Assembly: GCA_017398165.1 (NCBI GenBank) | Contig: JAFQHB010000040.1 | Location: forward strand, 1 to 20,666 | Length of the DNA: 20,666 bases | Origin: Bacillota bacterium | Lineage (GTDB): Bacteria > Bacillota > Dehalobacteriia > UBA4068 > UBA4997 | Direction of reading: 5' to 3' | Shown here: positions 6,169-14,525 of the stretch, in pieces | How the letters are laid out: each line of letters opens with the position of its first letter | Position numbering within the stretch: the stretch's first letter is position 1 | Translations under genes and position numbers: made by a program | The notes under the pieces: generated by a model | Databases searched by the model: none | What the model saw: only the letters and a program-made list of their open reading frames with translations | What the model was told of the DNA's origin: nothing

Positions 6169-6684
6169 ATGTCTTTCATCAAAACGCCTCTTTCACAGCT
6201 CAATATCGATCCTTTCGGTGCTATCGGCCAGGACTGGATGCTGATTACCGCCGCCAATCCCGACGGCGCCGCCAACACTATGACCGCCAGCTGGGGCGGC
6301 CTGGGCGTGCTCTGGGGTCAGGATGTCGCTTTCGTATTCATCCGCCCCCAGCGCTACACCAAAGAATTCGTTGACAGCACCGACCGTTTCTCGCTGACGT
6401 TCTTTGACGGCCAAAAGAAAGCCCTGTCGCTGCTGGGCAGCGTTTCCGGCCGCGAGCGTGACAAAATCACCGAGGCCGGCCTGCACCTGACCGACATCGA
6501 CGGCGTCCCCACATTTGAGGAAGCCCGCGTAACTCTGATCTGCGAGAAACTCTACGCCGACACCATCAAGCCGGAATGCTTCCTGCCCACCGCCGCCGAA
6601 AACGACGCCAAATGGTATGCCAACAAGGATTACCACACCGTCTATATCGCCAAAATTCAGGCCGCCTACATCGCCGCCGAGTAA
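6169..6684 (+). CDS. Flavin reductase-like (FMN-binding split-barrel) protein
   Basis: A 171-residue protein of the flavin reductase-like domain family, which binds FMN and passes electrons from NAD(P)H or acts in redox defence. The N-terminal block DWMLITAANPDGAANTMTAS, followed by SWGGLGVLWGQDVAFVFIRPQRYT, matches the family's start and flavin-contact region. FSLTFFDGQKKALSLLGSVSGRERDK is the conserved middle. The start ATG at 6169 has AAGGAG about 9 nt upstream. A 122-bp gap separates it from map; this gap holds a TATAAT at 6072-6077 without a recognisable -35, so a separate promoter is possible but unproven. A strong terminator follows. The exact electron donor and partner are unknown. 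Confidence 0.85.
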   Translation: MSFIKTPLSQLNIDPFGAIGQDWMLITAANPDGAANTMTASWGGLGVLWGQDVAFVFIRPQRYTKEFVDSTDRFSLTFFDGQKKALSLLGSVSGRERDKITEAGLHLTDIDGVPTFEEARVTLICEKLYADTIKPECFLPTAAENDAKWYANKDYHTVYIAKIQAAYIAAE

Positions 6685-6713
6685 ATCACAACCCAATAAC
6701 CCCAGAAACAAAA

Positions 6714-6758
6714 AAGCATCCGTATGGCCACACAAACCCACACGGATGCTTAATTTTT
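6714..6758. terminator. Bidirectional Rho-independent terminator between convergent genes
   Basis: AAGCATCCGT (6714-6723) pairs perfectly with ACGGATGCTT (6742-6751), extended inward by TGG/CCA after one mismatch. TTTTT follows on the plus strand (6754-6758), and an A-run precedes it, giving a T-run on the minus strand. It can end both the flavin reductase transcript and the leftward transcript of the WecA/TagO-type gene. Confidence 0.88.
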
Positions 6759-6801
6759 GTCCCTATTCGACTTTGTGTTCCTAAATATTCAGCGCACTCT
6801 C

Positions 6802-6949
6802 AAAGGCTCCCCTGTGTAAGGGGAGCTGTCAGCGAAGCTGACTGAGGGGTTGTTTTTCGCTTGTTTTGCCACATTTTACCCTATTTATGCCAATTCCCAG
6901 CAATCCATACGCCACTTCGTGGCACCTCCCTTTACACAAGGGAGGCTTT
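6802..6949. repeat. MITE-like dispersed element with terminal inverted repeats
   Basis: The left end 6802-6826 and the reverse complement of the right end 6949-6925 agree at 21 of 25 positions. Each end itself folds into an 8-bp hairpin: GCTCCCCT/AGGGGAGC at 6806-6826 and CCTCCCTT/AAGGGAGG at 6925-6945. Two further hairpins lie just inside: GTCAGC-GAA-GCTGAC (6828-6842) and GCCAC-TTC-GTGGC (6911-6923). No coding capacity is visible. A truncated relative is at 1082-1128. From memory, elements with this spelling are scattered through many gut Firmicute genomes; this was not checked. Confidence 0.75.
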
Positions 6950-6951
6950 TT
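6925..6951 (+). terminator. Possible second rightward terminator formed by the repeat's right end
   Basis: The 8-bp hairpin CCTCCCTT-TACAC-AAGGGAGG is followed by CTTTTT (6946-6951) on the plus strand, the layout of an intrinsic terminator. It would back up the terminator at 6714-6758 for rightward transcription. Confidence 0.55.
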
Positions 6952-7025
6952 ATCTTTTATACAATGACAGGAACACAAACCACACGGATGCTTAATTTTT
7001 TTACTGAAAATTTACCCAATCTGCC

Positions 7026-8078
7026 TTACTTTTCTTCTGCTTTCTTCTCACCCACACGCAGGATGCCCAGCCGCCAGGCACCGGCCACCAGCACCACCAG
7101 CGATACCACCAGCAGCAGCGCCGAGGCCAGCGGCTCCAGCAGGGTCATAATAATCGCTACGCAGCCCATAAACATTGTAAAAGCGTAAATAATGGCTACC
7201 GTCTGCTTATGAGAAAGACCTTTCTGCAGCAGGCGATGGTGCAGATGCCCCTTATCGGGCTGCATCACCGGCTTGTGCTCGATCAGCCGCCGCACAATAG
7301 CAAAGAAAGTGTCAAAAATCGGAATACCGAGGATCAATATTGGGATCACCAGCGCCACGATAGTCGCGCCCTTGGCAAAGCCCATAATAGCGATAGCCCC
7401 CAGCACAAAGCCCAGCGTCAACGAGCCGGAATCGCCCATAAAGATCGATGCCGGGCTGAAGTTATAACGCAGAAAGCCCAGTGTCGCCGCCGCCAATATG
7501 AAAAGCAGCGCCGCCGCCGCATAATACCCCTGCGTCAGCGATACCACCGCCATAGTACAGGCTGATATCGTGCTGACGCCGCCGGCCAGACCGTCCAAAC
7601 CATCAATCAGATTGACGGCGTTGCTGATGCCCACCAGCCACAGCACCGTGATCGGCACACCCCAATACTCCAGGAAGATAATATCGCCGCCAAAAGGATT
7701 GCTGAGAAACTTGACATAGCCGCCAAAGCCCACGTATACCAGCGCCGCTATCAACTGCCCCAGCAGCTTGGTGGTCGGCCGGATAGAACGCATATCATCC
7801 ACCAGACCGGTGATGAAAACGATGGTTGCCGATACCAGCAGCCCCAGCACCTCACCCGAGAGCGCAATATTAGGATGCGAGCCCACATACACCAGCGCAC
7901 CCGCCATAAAACCGGAATATATACCCAGACCGCCCATACGCGGCATCACACCCTTGTGCACTTTGCGGGCGTCAGGCTTGTCCACCACGCCCAGACGCAC
8001 TGCCACCACCTTGGCCACCGCCGTCATCACCAGCCCGACGATCAGCGCCACCAGACAGGCACAAAACAACCGTAACAC
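7026..8078 (-). CDS. WecA/TagO/MraY-family polyprenyl-phosphate sugar-1-phosphate transferase
   Basis: A 350-residue polytopic enzyme that transfers an amino-sugar 1-phosphate, usually GlcNAc-1-P, from its UDP form to undecaprenyl phosphate. This is the first step of teichoic acid, O-antigen or secondary cell-wall polymer synthesis. Family motifs are clear: DKPDARKVHKGVMPRMGG near the N-terminus, VDD (D94, D95), NLIDGLDGLAGG (D159, D162), FMGDSGS (D216) and HLHHR (278-282). HLHHR fits WecA/TagO rather than MraY. The start is GTG at 8078, seven nt after GGAGG, and the murJ stop codon lies within that site. It is the last gene of the group with csaB and murJ, so a role in the polymer pyruvylated by CsaB is likely by context. 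Confidence 0.92.
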   Translation of the reverse strand: MLRLFCACLVALIVGLVMTAVAKVVAVRLGVVDKPDARKVHKGVMPRMGGLGIYSGFMAGALVYVGSHPNIALSGEVLGLLVSATIVFITGLVDDMRSIRPTTKLLGQLIAALVYVGFGGYVKFLSNPFGGDIIFLEYWGVPITVLWLVGISNAVNLIDGLDGLAGGVSTISACTMAVVSLTQGYYAAAALLFILAAATLGFLRYNFSPASIFMGDSGSLTLGFVLGAIAIMGFAKGATIVALVIPILILGIPIFDTFFAIVRRLIEHKPVMQPDKGHLHHRLLQKGLSHKQTVAIIYAFTMFMGCVAIIMTLLEPLASALLLVVSLVVLVAGAWRLGILRVGEKKAEEK

Positions 8079-8082
8079 TGTC

Positions 8083-9612
8083 CTACCTCCGCTTCTTCAG
8101 CAATTTATTCAGGAATATCTGCGTTTCCGGCACACGCAGCGCCAATATCAGCACCGCATACACCGCCACACCGATCAATACACCCACAGCCGTGGTCATC
8201 AGCGCCCCGGCCGTCAGCACTCTGGCCGCCAGCCACACCGCAGCACCCATACCCAGCGCCGCCACCGCGATCTTCACCAGCCGCGGCAGCATAGATTCAT
8301 ACGCCAGCTCCGGCAGAGCCCGCAGCTTCAGGTAATAATACATCAGCAGGCAGCAAAAGAGTGCCGCCAGCGAATTGGCCAACGCCAGACCGCCGCCGCC
8401 ATAGGCCATCACACGGAAGAGTGCCACACTCAGCACCACATCCAGCACCACCGATAGCATACCGATACGCACCGGCGTCTTTACGTCCTCCAGCGCGTAG
8501 AAAACTCTTGTTATCAGCATATTGGCCGACATCGGTATCAGCCCCACGGTAAAGCATACCAGTGCCCACGCCGTCGCCAGCGTATCATCATGCGTAAACT
8601 CACCGTGTTCAAAAAGCAGCTCGATGATCGGCTCGGCCAGCACTGCCAGACCTACCGCCGCCGGTACTGCAACCAGCATTACCGCCACCAGACCGGTTTT
8701 CATCGTTGCAGCCAGACTCTTGCGGTCTTTCTTCAAAGAAAACTCAGTCAGCGCAGGGTATATCGCATTAGCCACCGCCGCTACGAAAATACCCACCGGC
8801 AGCATCATCAGCTTGTTGGCATAATTGATGTTGGAGATAGTGCCCTCCGCCAGACCGGAGGCAAAAATGCGGTTCACCGCGAAGTAAATCTGATTGACGG
8901 CCACACCCAGCACGATGGGGCCGATCTCGCGCATCAGCTGCCGCACCGCCGGATGTTTGAAATCCAGCACCGGGCGATATTTGAAACCTATCTGCCACAG
9001 CACCGGCACCTGCACCGCGAAGAAGCCGACAAAGCTGAACAGCGTGCCCCAGGCCGCACCGAAGATACCATAAGACGCACTGAAAAACAGCAGTGCCACA
9101 ATAATGATAATATTCGACATACCCGGCGCAAAAGCCGAAACTGCGAATTTATAATGTGCGTTGCATATGCCCGTCAGCACCATACCAACACCCATAAAAA
9201 CCACCGAGGGGAACATAATGCGCGCCAGATCTGCCGTCAGCGCCGCCTGCTCCGCCCCGTATCCCGGTGCCAGCAGGCTCACCAGCAGATCACAGCTCCA
9301 TATGCCCAGCACTGTCAGCACTGTCAGCACCAGTGCCGTCGCATTGATGATCGCACTGCCGGCATAAGAAGCTTCTTCGCGCTGCCCGGCCACCAGATAT
9401 TTCGTCAATATCGGCACCACCGCCGTCACCAGCGCAAAGCCCAGTATGGCCTGCAAAAAATACGGTATGGTATAAGCCGAAAGGTAAGCGTCCGAAAGCT
9501 CTGATGCACCAAAAGCATTGGCCAGACTGGTCTCCCGCATAAAGCCCAGCACTTTGACGACCAGATTCATTATCAGCACCACGCCGGTCGCTTTCAAAAT
9601 ATTCTTTGCCAT
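8083..9612 (-). CDS. murJ: MurJ-family lipid II flippase
   Basis: A 509-residue MOP-superfamily (MVF/MviN) transporter that moves lipid-linked peptidoglycan precursor across the cytoplasmic membrane. The N-terminus shows the family signature VVKVLGFMRETSLANAFGASELSDAY, with R26-E27, then IPYFLQAILGFALVTAVVPIL. About 14 hydrophobic segments follow, with the internal ELLFEHGEFTHDDT and FYALEDVKTPVRIGM blocks typical of MurJ. The RR pair common after IPN in proteobacterial MurJ is not present here, as in many Firmicute members. The ATG at 9612 has a modest GAGA site. It ends 4 bp before the WecA/TagO-type gene and begins 47 bp after csaB. Because of its neighbours it might instead flip another lipid-linked polymer. 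Confidence 0.92.
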   Translation of the reverse strand: MAKNILKATGVVLIMNLVVKVLGFMRETSLANAFGASELSDAYLSAYTIPYFLQAILGFALVTAVVPILTKYLVAGQREEASYAGSAIINATALVLTVLTVLGIWSCDLLVSLLAPGYGAEQAALTADLARIMFPSVVFMGVGMVLTGICNAHYKFAVSAFAPGMSNIIIIVALLFFSASYGIFGAAWGTLFSFVGFFAVQVPVLWQIGFKYRPVLDFKHPAVRQLMREIGPIVLGVAVNQIYFAVNRIFASGLAEGTISNINYANKLMMLPVGIFVAAVANAIYPALTEFSLKKDRKSLAATMKTGLVAVMLVAVPAAVGLAVLAEPIIELLFEHGEFTHDDTLATAWALVCFTVGLIPMSANMLITRVFYALEDVKTPVRIGMLSVVLDVVLSVALFRVMAYGGGGLALANSLAALFCCLLMYYYLKLRALPELAYESMLPRLVKIAVAALGMGAAVWLAARVLTAGALMTTAVGVLIGVAVYAVLILALRVPETQIFLNKLLKKRR

Positions 9613-9659
9613 AATTTTCTCTTTATCTCATCCGGATGCATCCACATCCGTTAATAATT

Positions 9660-10760
9660 TCAACCCAGTACCTGCTGCAGCCGGTCATACTGCGGCTCGA
9701 TGCCGACGATAGCACCGATTTCCGCCAGCAGCGGCCGCCACAGTTCCAGCAGCGCTGCCCTGCGGCCATCAATCGGCCGGCCCCAGCCCGCATCGATCTG
9801 CCGGCACACCTGCACAGCATCAAAATGCATCCCGCCATCCGCCAGCGGTATACCCATCATCCCGGCAAAAGCCGTGACCTTGGGGTCATAGCTGACAGCC
9901 AGTGCGGGCAGCCCCAGCGCCGCCGCCAGGATGAGTGCATGCAGCCGCATACCCACCACGAAATCAACCCTACCAAGTGCCTGCACCGCCAGCTCCGGCG
10001 TACCGCAGGCCGCAATCTCGGCTTTATGCGCCAGCTTGCTGTTGATCTCCGCCGCCAGCTTTTCATCCTCACCCTGATGGAAAGGCAGCAGCACTACCTC
10101 CCGCCCGGCCTGCTGCAGCAGCTCGGCCAGACGCACCGCCTCATCCACCGGCAGGTCGCGCCACGGGCGCAGCGCCAGCGCCACACGGCAGCCCGCACCC
10201 GGCGTATTCCCGGCTTTACTCTCCGATATTCCCTCCGGCCGCCAGAGCAGTACGGGGTCACATACCTGCAGATTTTTTACCTGCGCCACCCCGATCTGCC
10301 GCGCCAAATCCAAAGAATCAGCATCCCGCCAGCTTAATACCCGACATCCGCCGAGCGCCCGCCGTGCCAGCCAGCGCGAAAGCCCTTTATTCAGCGGCCC
10401 CAGCCCCTGCGCCAGCACGATAGTCGGCACCTCGGCCCGCTGTGCCGCCCGCAGCAGGGATGTGTAATAATACACCGAGCGCACACTGGTCACATCCTGC
10501 AGCAGGCTGCCGCCGCCGCTGGCAAAAAGTGCCGCATCACGCAGTTCCCGCTTTAGCGCCGCCTTATCCCAGCGATCAATGGCACGGATGCCATAAGCCG
10601 CCGCAGTCTGCGCCGGGTCGGCCGAGAGTGCCACCGGCTCTACCCCCGGCAGACTCTCACGCAATATCTGCACCAGTGCTGCCAGCACCGCCTCATCACC
10701 GGCATTGGCAAAACCGTAATAGCCCGAAAGCAGTATCTTAGCGCGCCGTTCAGCCGCCAT
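9660..10760 (-). CDS. csaB: Polysaccharide pyruvyl transferase CsaB
   Basis: Transfers pyruvate from phosphoenolpyruvate onto a cell-wall polysaccharide, creating the ketal recognised by SLH domains in several S-layer bacteria. The 366-residue protein carries the family's GYYGFANAGDEAVL (from residue 13), FASGGGSLLQD, VLAQGLGPL, SWRDADS, LALRPW, PFHQGEDEKLA, GMRLHALILAA and AVSYDPKV motifs in order. I chose the ATG at 10760: GGAGG lies 9 nt upstream, and the next ATG at 10769 abuts that site. The gene overlaps the end of the DUF5693 gene by 11 bp, so translation is probably coupled. The nearby SLH protein supports the assignment. Confidence 0.93.
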   Translation of the reverse strand: MAAERRAKILLSGYYGFANAGDEAVLAALVQILRESLPGVEPVALSADPAQTAAAYGIRAIDRWDKAALKRELRDAALFASGGGSLLQDVTSVRSVYYYTSLLRAAQRAEVPTIVLAQGLGPLNKGLSRWLARRALGGCRVLSWRDADSLDLARQIGVAQVKNLQVCDPVLLWRPEGISESKAGNTPGAGCRVALALRPWRDLPVDEAVRLAELLQQAGREVVLLPFHQGEDEKLAAEINSKLAHKAEIAACGTPELAVQALGRVDFVVGMRLHALILAAALGLPALAVSYDPKVTAFAGMMGIPLADGGMHFDAVQVCRQIDAGWGRPIDGRRAALLELWRPLLAEIGAIVGIEPQYDRLQQVLG

Positions 10761-12762
10761 AGCTCTCATCCTCCGCCAGTTGAGATAAAATCTGCGCCTT
10801 TTTATACGCCCAGCCGCCGACATACTTCACAAACCAGATCAGCACCACACCGATGACGATACCCAGCACCAGACCGTTAAAAGTACGCAGTGCCGATACC
10901 AGCACCGGGGTATGCAGATGCTCAAAGGTATTCACCAGGCTCACCTGGCCGATAGCACCCAGCAGCACCACCGGCCACAGATTGCGCCGATAGCCGAAAT
11001 ACAGTATCGCCAGCATAATGGGATGCGCGATCATAAACTCCTTGGTACGCGGCCGCACCAGCAGCACGTGATCCAGAAAGGCACGGAAAGCCCGCTCCAG
11101 ATCGGATATCCCGGTAGAGGTATTGCCGGTACGCATCATATACACCAGCAGCAGCACCGCCGCCACACCGGCCAGCAGCACCAGCCCGATAGTCACCTGT
11201 TTTTTCATCAGCCGGGTAAAGCCCACCAGCAGATAAGTCGCACCGCCGCGCCCACTGGCCAGCTTATACAGCAGATACGCCATCAACAGCACCAGCGGCA
11301 CTAATTGGCCGATCTTGACGCCGCTGAATACATTGACCGCCGACATATAGCTGCGCTCCGAAAGCACCGCCGCCATCAGCGATGCCCCGACCAGCGATAC
11401 CAGCGTCATACCGCACAGCGCGCCGATAGCCCCCGGCAGCGGCCGGCCCTCTGCCCGGGCGAAGAACGCCACGCCCAAAAACGGGAAGATCACTACAGCA
11501 GCCAGCGCCACCAGCTTCTGCACCCAATAGCTGCCGGTAACGACCAGCAGCAATAACGCCGCGGCCGCAGCAGCCGTCGGCAGCAGCCACGCCCACTTCT
11601 TCATATCAAATTTCCGTAGCAGCAGCACGCCGCCCGCCCAGACACCGGCCAGCCCGGCCAGCAGAGTCCACGGCGCTACGTGGGCATCCGGCACCACCGC
11701 CACCTCATCGGTCGCCACGCCCTTGGCCTGCACCGCATCACGCACCGCACCGATATAGGCCGCCGCATCGTCCAGGCTTTGATTAGCCCGCAGACGCAGC
11801 ATCAGCACCCCCATTGTGCGCTCGCTCGCCGCCAGTGCAAAACGCTCCTGCAGACGGGTGTCCGAGAGCTTCAGCAGCTCCGATTCCGATACCGGGTGCA
11901 TCCGTACCATCTCGTATTCCATCGCCTGCGCCATAGTCTGCAGGCCTTTCTGCGAATAAAACTCGATCGACATTATCGGCAGACCCTGCCGCTGCAGTAT
12001 GCCGGTCAGATCTTTCACCACTTCATCCCAATCGTTCTGCTGTACACCGGGCAGCTCGGTATCATTAAAGCCGACAGCCTTGACATCCAGCCCGCTCAGC
12101 CCGCCAAAGACGAACTCCAGCGATTCTGCATTGACCTTGGGCCAGCTCCGCACCTGCACCACCAGATCAAGGTCAAACTGCTCGATCAGCGCCAGATCTT
12201 CCTCGCCGAAGCCGATACCCAACGCCGAAAGATCAGTGTAGGGATAAGAAGTCTCCACCACATACAGCGGCGAACCGCCCGCACTGAAGGTATGCAGTAT
12301 GTTCTGCGCCGAAGTCTTGTGCTGCAGATGCTCAAAAACTCTCTGCTGCAGCGTTTCGTCGTGGCACATCACATAGTTATGGTTATAATCCGCCAAAAAA
12401 GTCTCGTCTGCCTGCCAGCCACCCGCACGCATATCATTCAACAGCTGGGTACCGCTGTCGATCTGCAGATACCCGGCGTTTTGCCAGTCAAAAAGCGTCG
12501 GTTCCTTATAAACCACGCCGGAGAATAATTCCTCCTCACCCGCGGGGTGCAGTCTGGCCAGCGCATCCTCCACGGTATAGCCGTTGCGCGCCGCGGTATC
12601 CTTTAGCTGCGACCATTCCAGCGAAAGCAGAGTATGACGGTTAGCCATCTCCTGCACCGCGCGCACACCCAACACCGACAACGAGAATACCAGCGCCAGC
12701 ACGATCAGCCCGCAGAGCAATACCCGGTCGGTACGCATTTTCCTCTTCTTTTGGCTTGCCAT
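10750..12762 (-). CDS. DUF5693 family large membrane protein
   Basis: A 670-residue membrane protein of the uncharacterised DUF5693 family. One N-terminal transmembrane helix (about residues 14-33) is followed by an extracytoplasmic domain of about 330 residues. This domain begins LSLEWSQLKDTAARNGYTVEDALARL and contains DLDLVVQVRSWPKVNAESLEFVF, spelled like a TIM-barrel-type fold. Then come eight or so hydrophobic segments and the family block LLVRPRTKEFMIAHP before the last helices. The start is the ATG at 12762, 8 nt after AGGAG; the ATG at 12780 lacks a site. It overlaps csaB, and DUF5693 genes are, from memory, common csaB neighbours. A role in making, exporting or modifying the pyruvylated polymer is inferred from context only. 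I found no convincing promoter in the 215 bp upstream. Confidence 0.85.
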   Translation of the reverse strand: MASQKKRKMRTDRVLLCGLIVLALVFSLSVLGVRAVQEMANRHTLLSLEWSQLKDTAARNGYTVEDALARLHPAGEEELFSGVVYKEPTLFDWQNAGYLQIDSGTQLLNDMRAGGWQADETFLADYNHNYVMCHDETLQQRVFEHLQHKTSAQNILHTFSAGGSPLYVVETSYPYTDLSALGIGFGEEDLALIEQFDLDLVVQVRSWPKVNAESLEFVFGGLSGLDVKAVGFNDTELPGVQQNDWDEVVKDLTGILQRQGLPIMSIEFYSQKGLQTMAQAMEYEMVRMHPVSESELLKLSDTRLQERFALAASERTMGVLMLRLRANQSLDDAAAYIGAVRDAVQAKGVATDEVAVVPDAHVAPWTLLAGLAGVWAGGVLLLRKFDMKKWAWLLPTAAAAAALLLLVVTGSYWVQKLVALAAVVIFPFLGVAFFARAEGRPLPGAIGALCGMTLVSLVGASLMAAVLSERSYMSAVNVFSGVKIGQLVPLVLLMAYLLYKLASGRGGATYLLVGFTRLMKKQVTIGLVLLAGVAAVLLLVYMMRTGNTSTGISDLERAFRAFLDHVLLVRPRTKEFMIAHPIMLAILYFGYRRNLWPVVLLGAIGQVSLVNTFEHLHTPVLVSALRTFNGLVLGIVIGVVLIWFVKYVGGWAYKKAQILSQLAEDESYGG

Positions 12763-12977
12763 TTTCCCGGCTCCTGTCATATATCGATCCCCCGATCCAC
12801 GTCAAATCTGCCTGTCCGGCCCGTTCCAATCTGTCATATGGCCTGTCATACAGCCTTCTGCATAGCCTTTGGGCGTGCAAGTCGCCGGTCGGAGCAGCCG
12901 CCCCATCTCAGGCAGCCGTCCGCCGGCGGCAAGCTCCCAAAAGCTCATTTTATCCGCTGCCCATACCGGGCCTGCGG

Positions 12978-14303
12978 TCATCCGATCATATTATGCAGAC
13001 GGTTCAGCATCACCACTGCCTCCGCCCAGGAGGTAGTCGCCAGCGGGGCGAATTTACCGCCGTCTTTACCGGCGATCAGCCCGGTATTCACACAGGCTGC
13101 CGCGCCGTTGCCCGCCCAATCAGCCACATCTGCGGCGTCAGGCATAGCGTCCAGTTTGGTGCTGTCCACCGAATATGTCATCTTCTGATGATTCAGTGCC
13201 CGCTGGAAGAGCACTGCCATCTCCTGCCGGGTGACACTGGCATTGGGCGCAAAGCTGTTAGCGGTACGCCCTGCCACCAGACCGGCATTAGCCGCCGTCA
13301 GTATCTCGGCATAGTATTCATTACCGGCTGCCACATCCGTAAAGGGATTTTTGGCGGTGGATGCAGTTACATTCAGGGTACGCACGATATAGGCCGCGAA
13401 CTCCGCCCGGCTGATCGGCGCAGAAAAATCCTTGCCGGTCAGGTCGCTCGGCACTACCCTGGCCCGCTGCATTGCCGCCACATCGGATGCCGCCCACGCG
13501 GGCACACCGGCAGTATTGGCCACACCCGTCAGCCCGGGGGCAGTAATCTGCGACTCATTGCCGCCCAATGTCGTCTTGGTGTTATCAGCACCCGTCTGCC
13601 CGGCCAGCACGAAAGCACCGCGGGTATAGCTGGTCTGTGCCGTCACCGTCTTGGCATTCATATCCACCTTGCTCGTCAGCAGCTCGTTGGTGACTCTGGT
13701 AGAGTCAAATTTCTTATCCACGTCTGCCCACACCAGTGCCAGAGATTTCTCGGCCGGTCTCTTGGTGGAGCCGCGATAGCCTACCTCATAATCGTAGGTA
13801 ATGGTCATCGGCGCATCCAGCTTGTTGATATAAGTATAGGATTTATTGCTGCCGCGCAGATATATCTCCATACCTATGCCACGGTTCGATACCGCAGTAC
13901 AGTTCATATCACGCTGTGCGGTAGCAGAAAAATCCTGCGAGAGGTTCAGGCCGTAATCATCATCCAATTCGATACACAGATTAAAGCCCGCAGCGGATTT
14001 ACCGGCCTGTACCCATTCGTCCGATTCCACGATGACGTCAGCCGGGATGGTAAAGACAGCGTCGTTAGTCACGATGCCGATATCCTTGCCCTGCTGCACA
14101 GTCCATTCCACCGCGCCTTTTTCAATAAGTGCGAATTTCTCGCTGTCCGATCCGGTCAGCTCGATAGCCTCAATATTGATCTTGCCGGACTGCACCTGAG
14201 ATTTTTTTACCTCAATACTGTCAGACGCCCAGGCAGCAGTCGTAAAGCTGAAAACCAGCCCCAACAATGCCGCCAACATACCCACTTTTTTGAATAATTT
14301 CAT
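12978..14303 (-). CDS. Secreted protein with three C-terminal SLH domains
   Basis: A 441-residue exported protein. A signal peptide ends near AAWA/S (after residue 26). About residues 28-266 form an extracellular region with beta-rich spelling (GIVTNDAVFTIPADVI, MTITYDYEVGYRG, VTAQTSYTRGAFVLAG), of unknown function. From residue 267 to the end are three SLH repeats, which bind cell-wall polymer: SLH1 with SRAE (R299), SLH2 with TRQE (R359), and SLH3 with SWAE, where W426 replaces the usual arginine. AGGAGG lies about 10 nt before the ATG at 14303, and a strong promoter lies at 14378-14406. It is not an OmpM-type porin, since there is no C-terminal barrel. It may be an envelope-anchored surface protein or a minor S-layer component that uses the CsaB-modified polymer. 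Confidence 0.88.
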   Translation of the reverse strand: MKLFKKVGMLAALLGLVFSFTTAAWASDSIEVKKSQVQSGKINIEAIELTGSDSEKFALIEKGAVEWTVQQGKDIGIVTNDAVFTIPADVIVESDEWVQAGKSAAGFNLCIELDDDYGLNLSQDFSATAQRDMNCTAVSNRGIGMEIYLRGSNKSYTYINKLDAPMTITYDYEVGYRGSTKRPAEKSLALVWADVDKKFDSTRVTNELLTSKVDMNAKTVTAQTSYTRGAFVLAGQTGADNTKTTLGGNESQITAPGLTGVANTAGVPAWAASDVAAMQRARVVPSDLTGKDFSAPISRAEFAAYIVRTLNVTASTAKNPFTDVAAGNEYYAEILTAANAGLVAGRTANSFAPNASVTRQEMAVLFQRALNHQKMTYSVDSTKLDAMPDAADVADWAGNGAAACVNTGLIAGKDGGKFAPLATTSWAEAVVMLNRLHNMIG

Positions 14304-14377
14304 AGTTTTCTTCCTCCTGTTTTTTAATACGCACCACTCTTGCCGTCAAATGCGTCTACTTTCACAACTATATCCCT

Positions 14378-14406
14378 ATTATAAACTTTTTAGGCGCATT
14401 ACTCAA
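14378..14406 (-). promoter_or_regulatory. Housekeeping-sigma promoter for the SLH-protein gene
   Basis: On the minus strand TTGAGT (14406-14401) and a perfect TATAAT (14383-14378) are separated by 17 bp. The predicted start near 14371 gives a leader of about 68 nt before the ATG at 14303. Confidence 0.85.
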
Positions 14407-14525
14407 CCATTTTTCTAAAATATTCCGCCGCTGCCGCACCCTCAGCCACAAAATTCAGCTTTTCGCCATATCACCAGATAAATCACCCGGTATATCCCCC
14501 GGCAGCCACACCCCCGGACAGACCA

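Larger units (their letters stand above)
6730..7000. repeat. Terminator half duplicated as direct repeats flanking a 214-bp insert
   Basis: The 29-bp segment 6730-6758 (ACACAAACCCACACGGATGC and on to the T-run) recurs at 6973-7000 with one C deleted and otherwise the same. The second copy lacks the pairing left arm, so it is not a terminator by itself. Between the copies lie 214 bp carrying the MITE-like element. An 11-bp inverted pair, TTTGTGTTCCT (6772-6782) and AGGAACACAAA (6969-6979), brackets the insert. Confidence 0.75.

Noticed and set aside
9613..9659. Overlapping palindromes (GGATGCATCC, CATCCGGATG) between csaB and murJ
   Set aside because: Short, in a 47-bp gap of a likely operon with no T-run or promoter; could be chance or a weak processing hairpin.
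12763..12977. Promoter for DUF5693 (TTGACG near 12800-12805)
   Set aside because: The only matching -10 is poor (TATATG at 16 bp), and it would place the start inside the ribosome site; read-through from the SLH gene is as likely.
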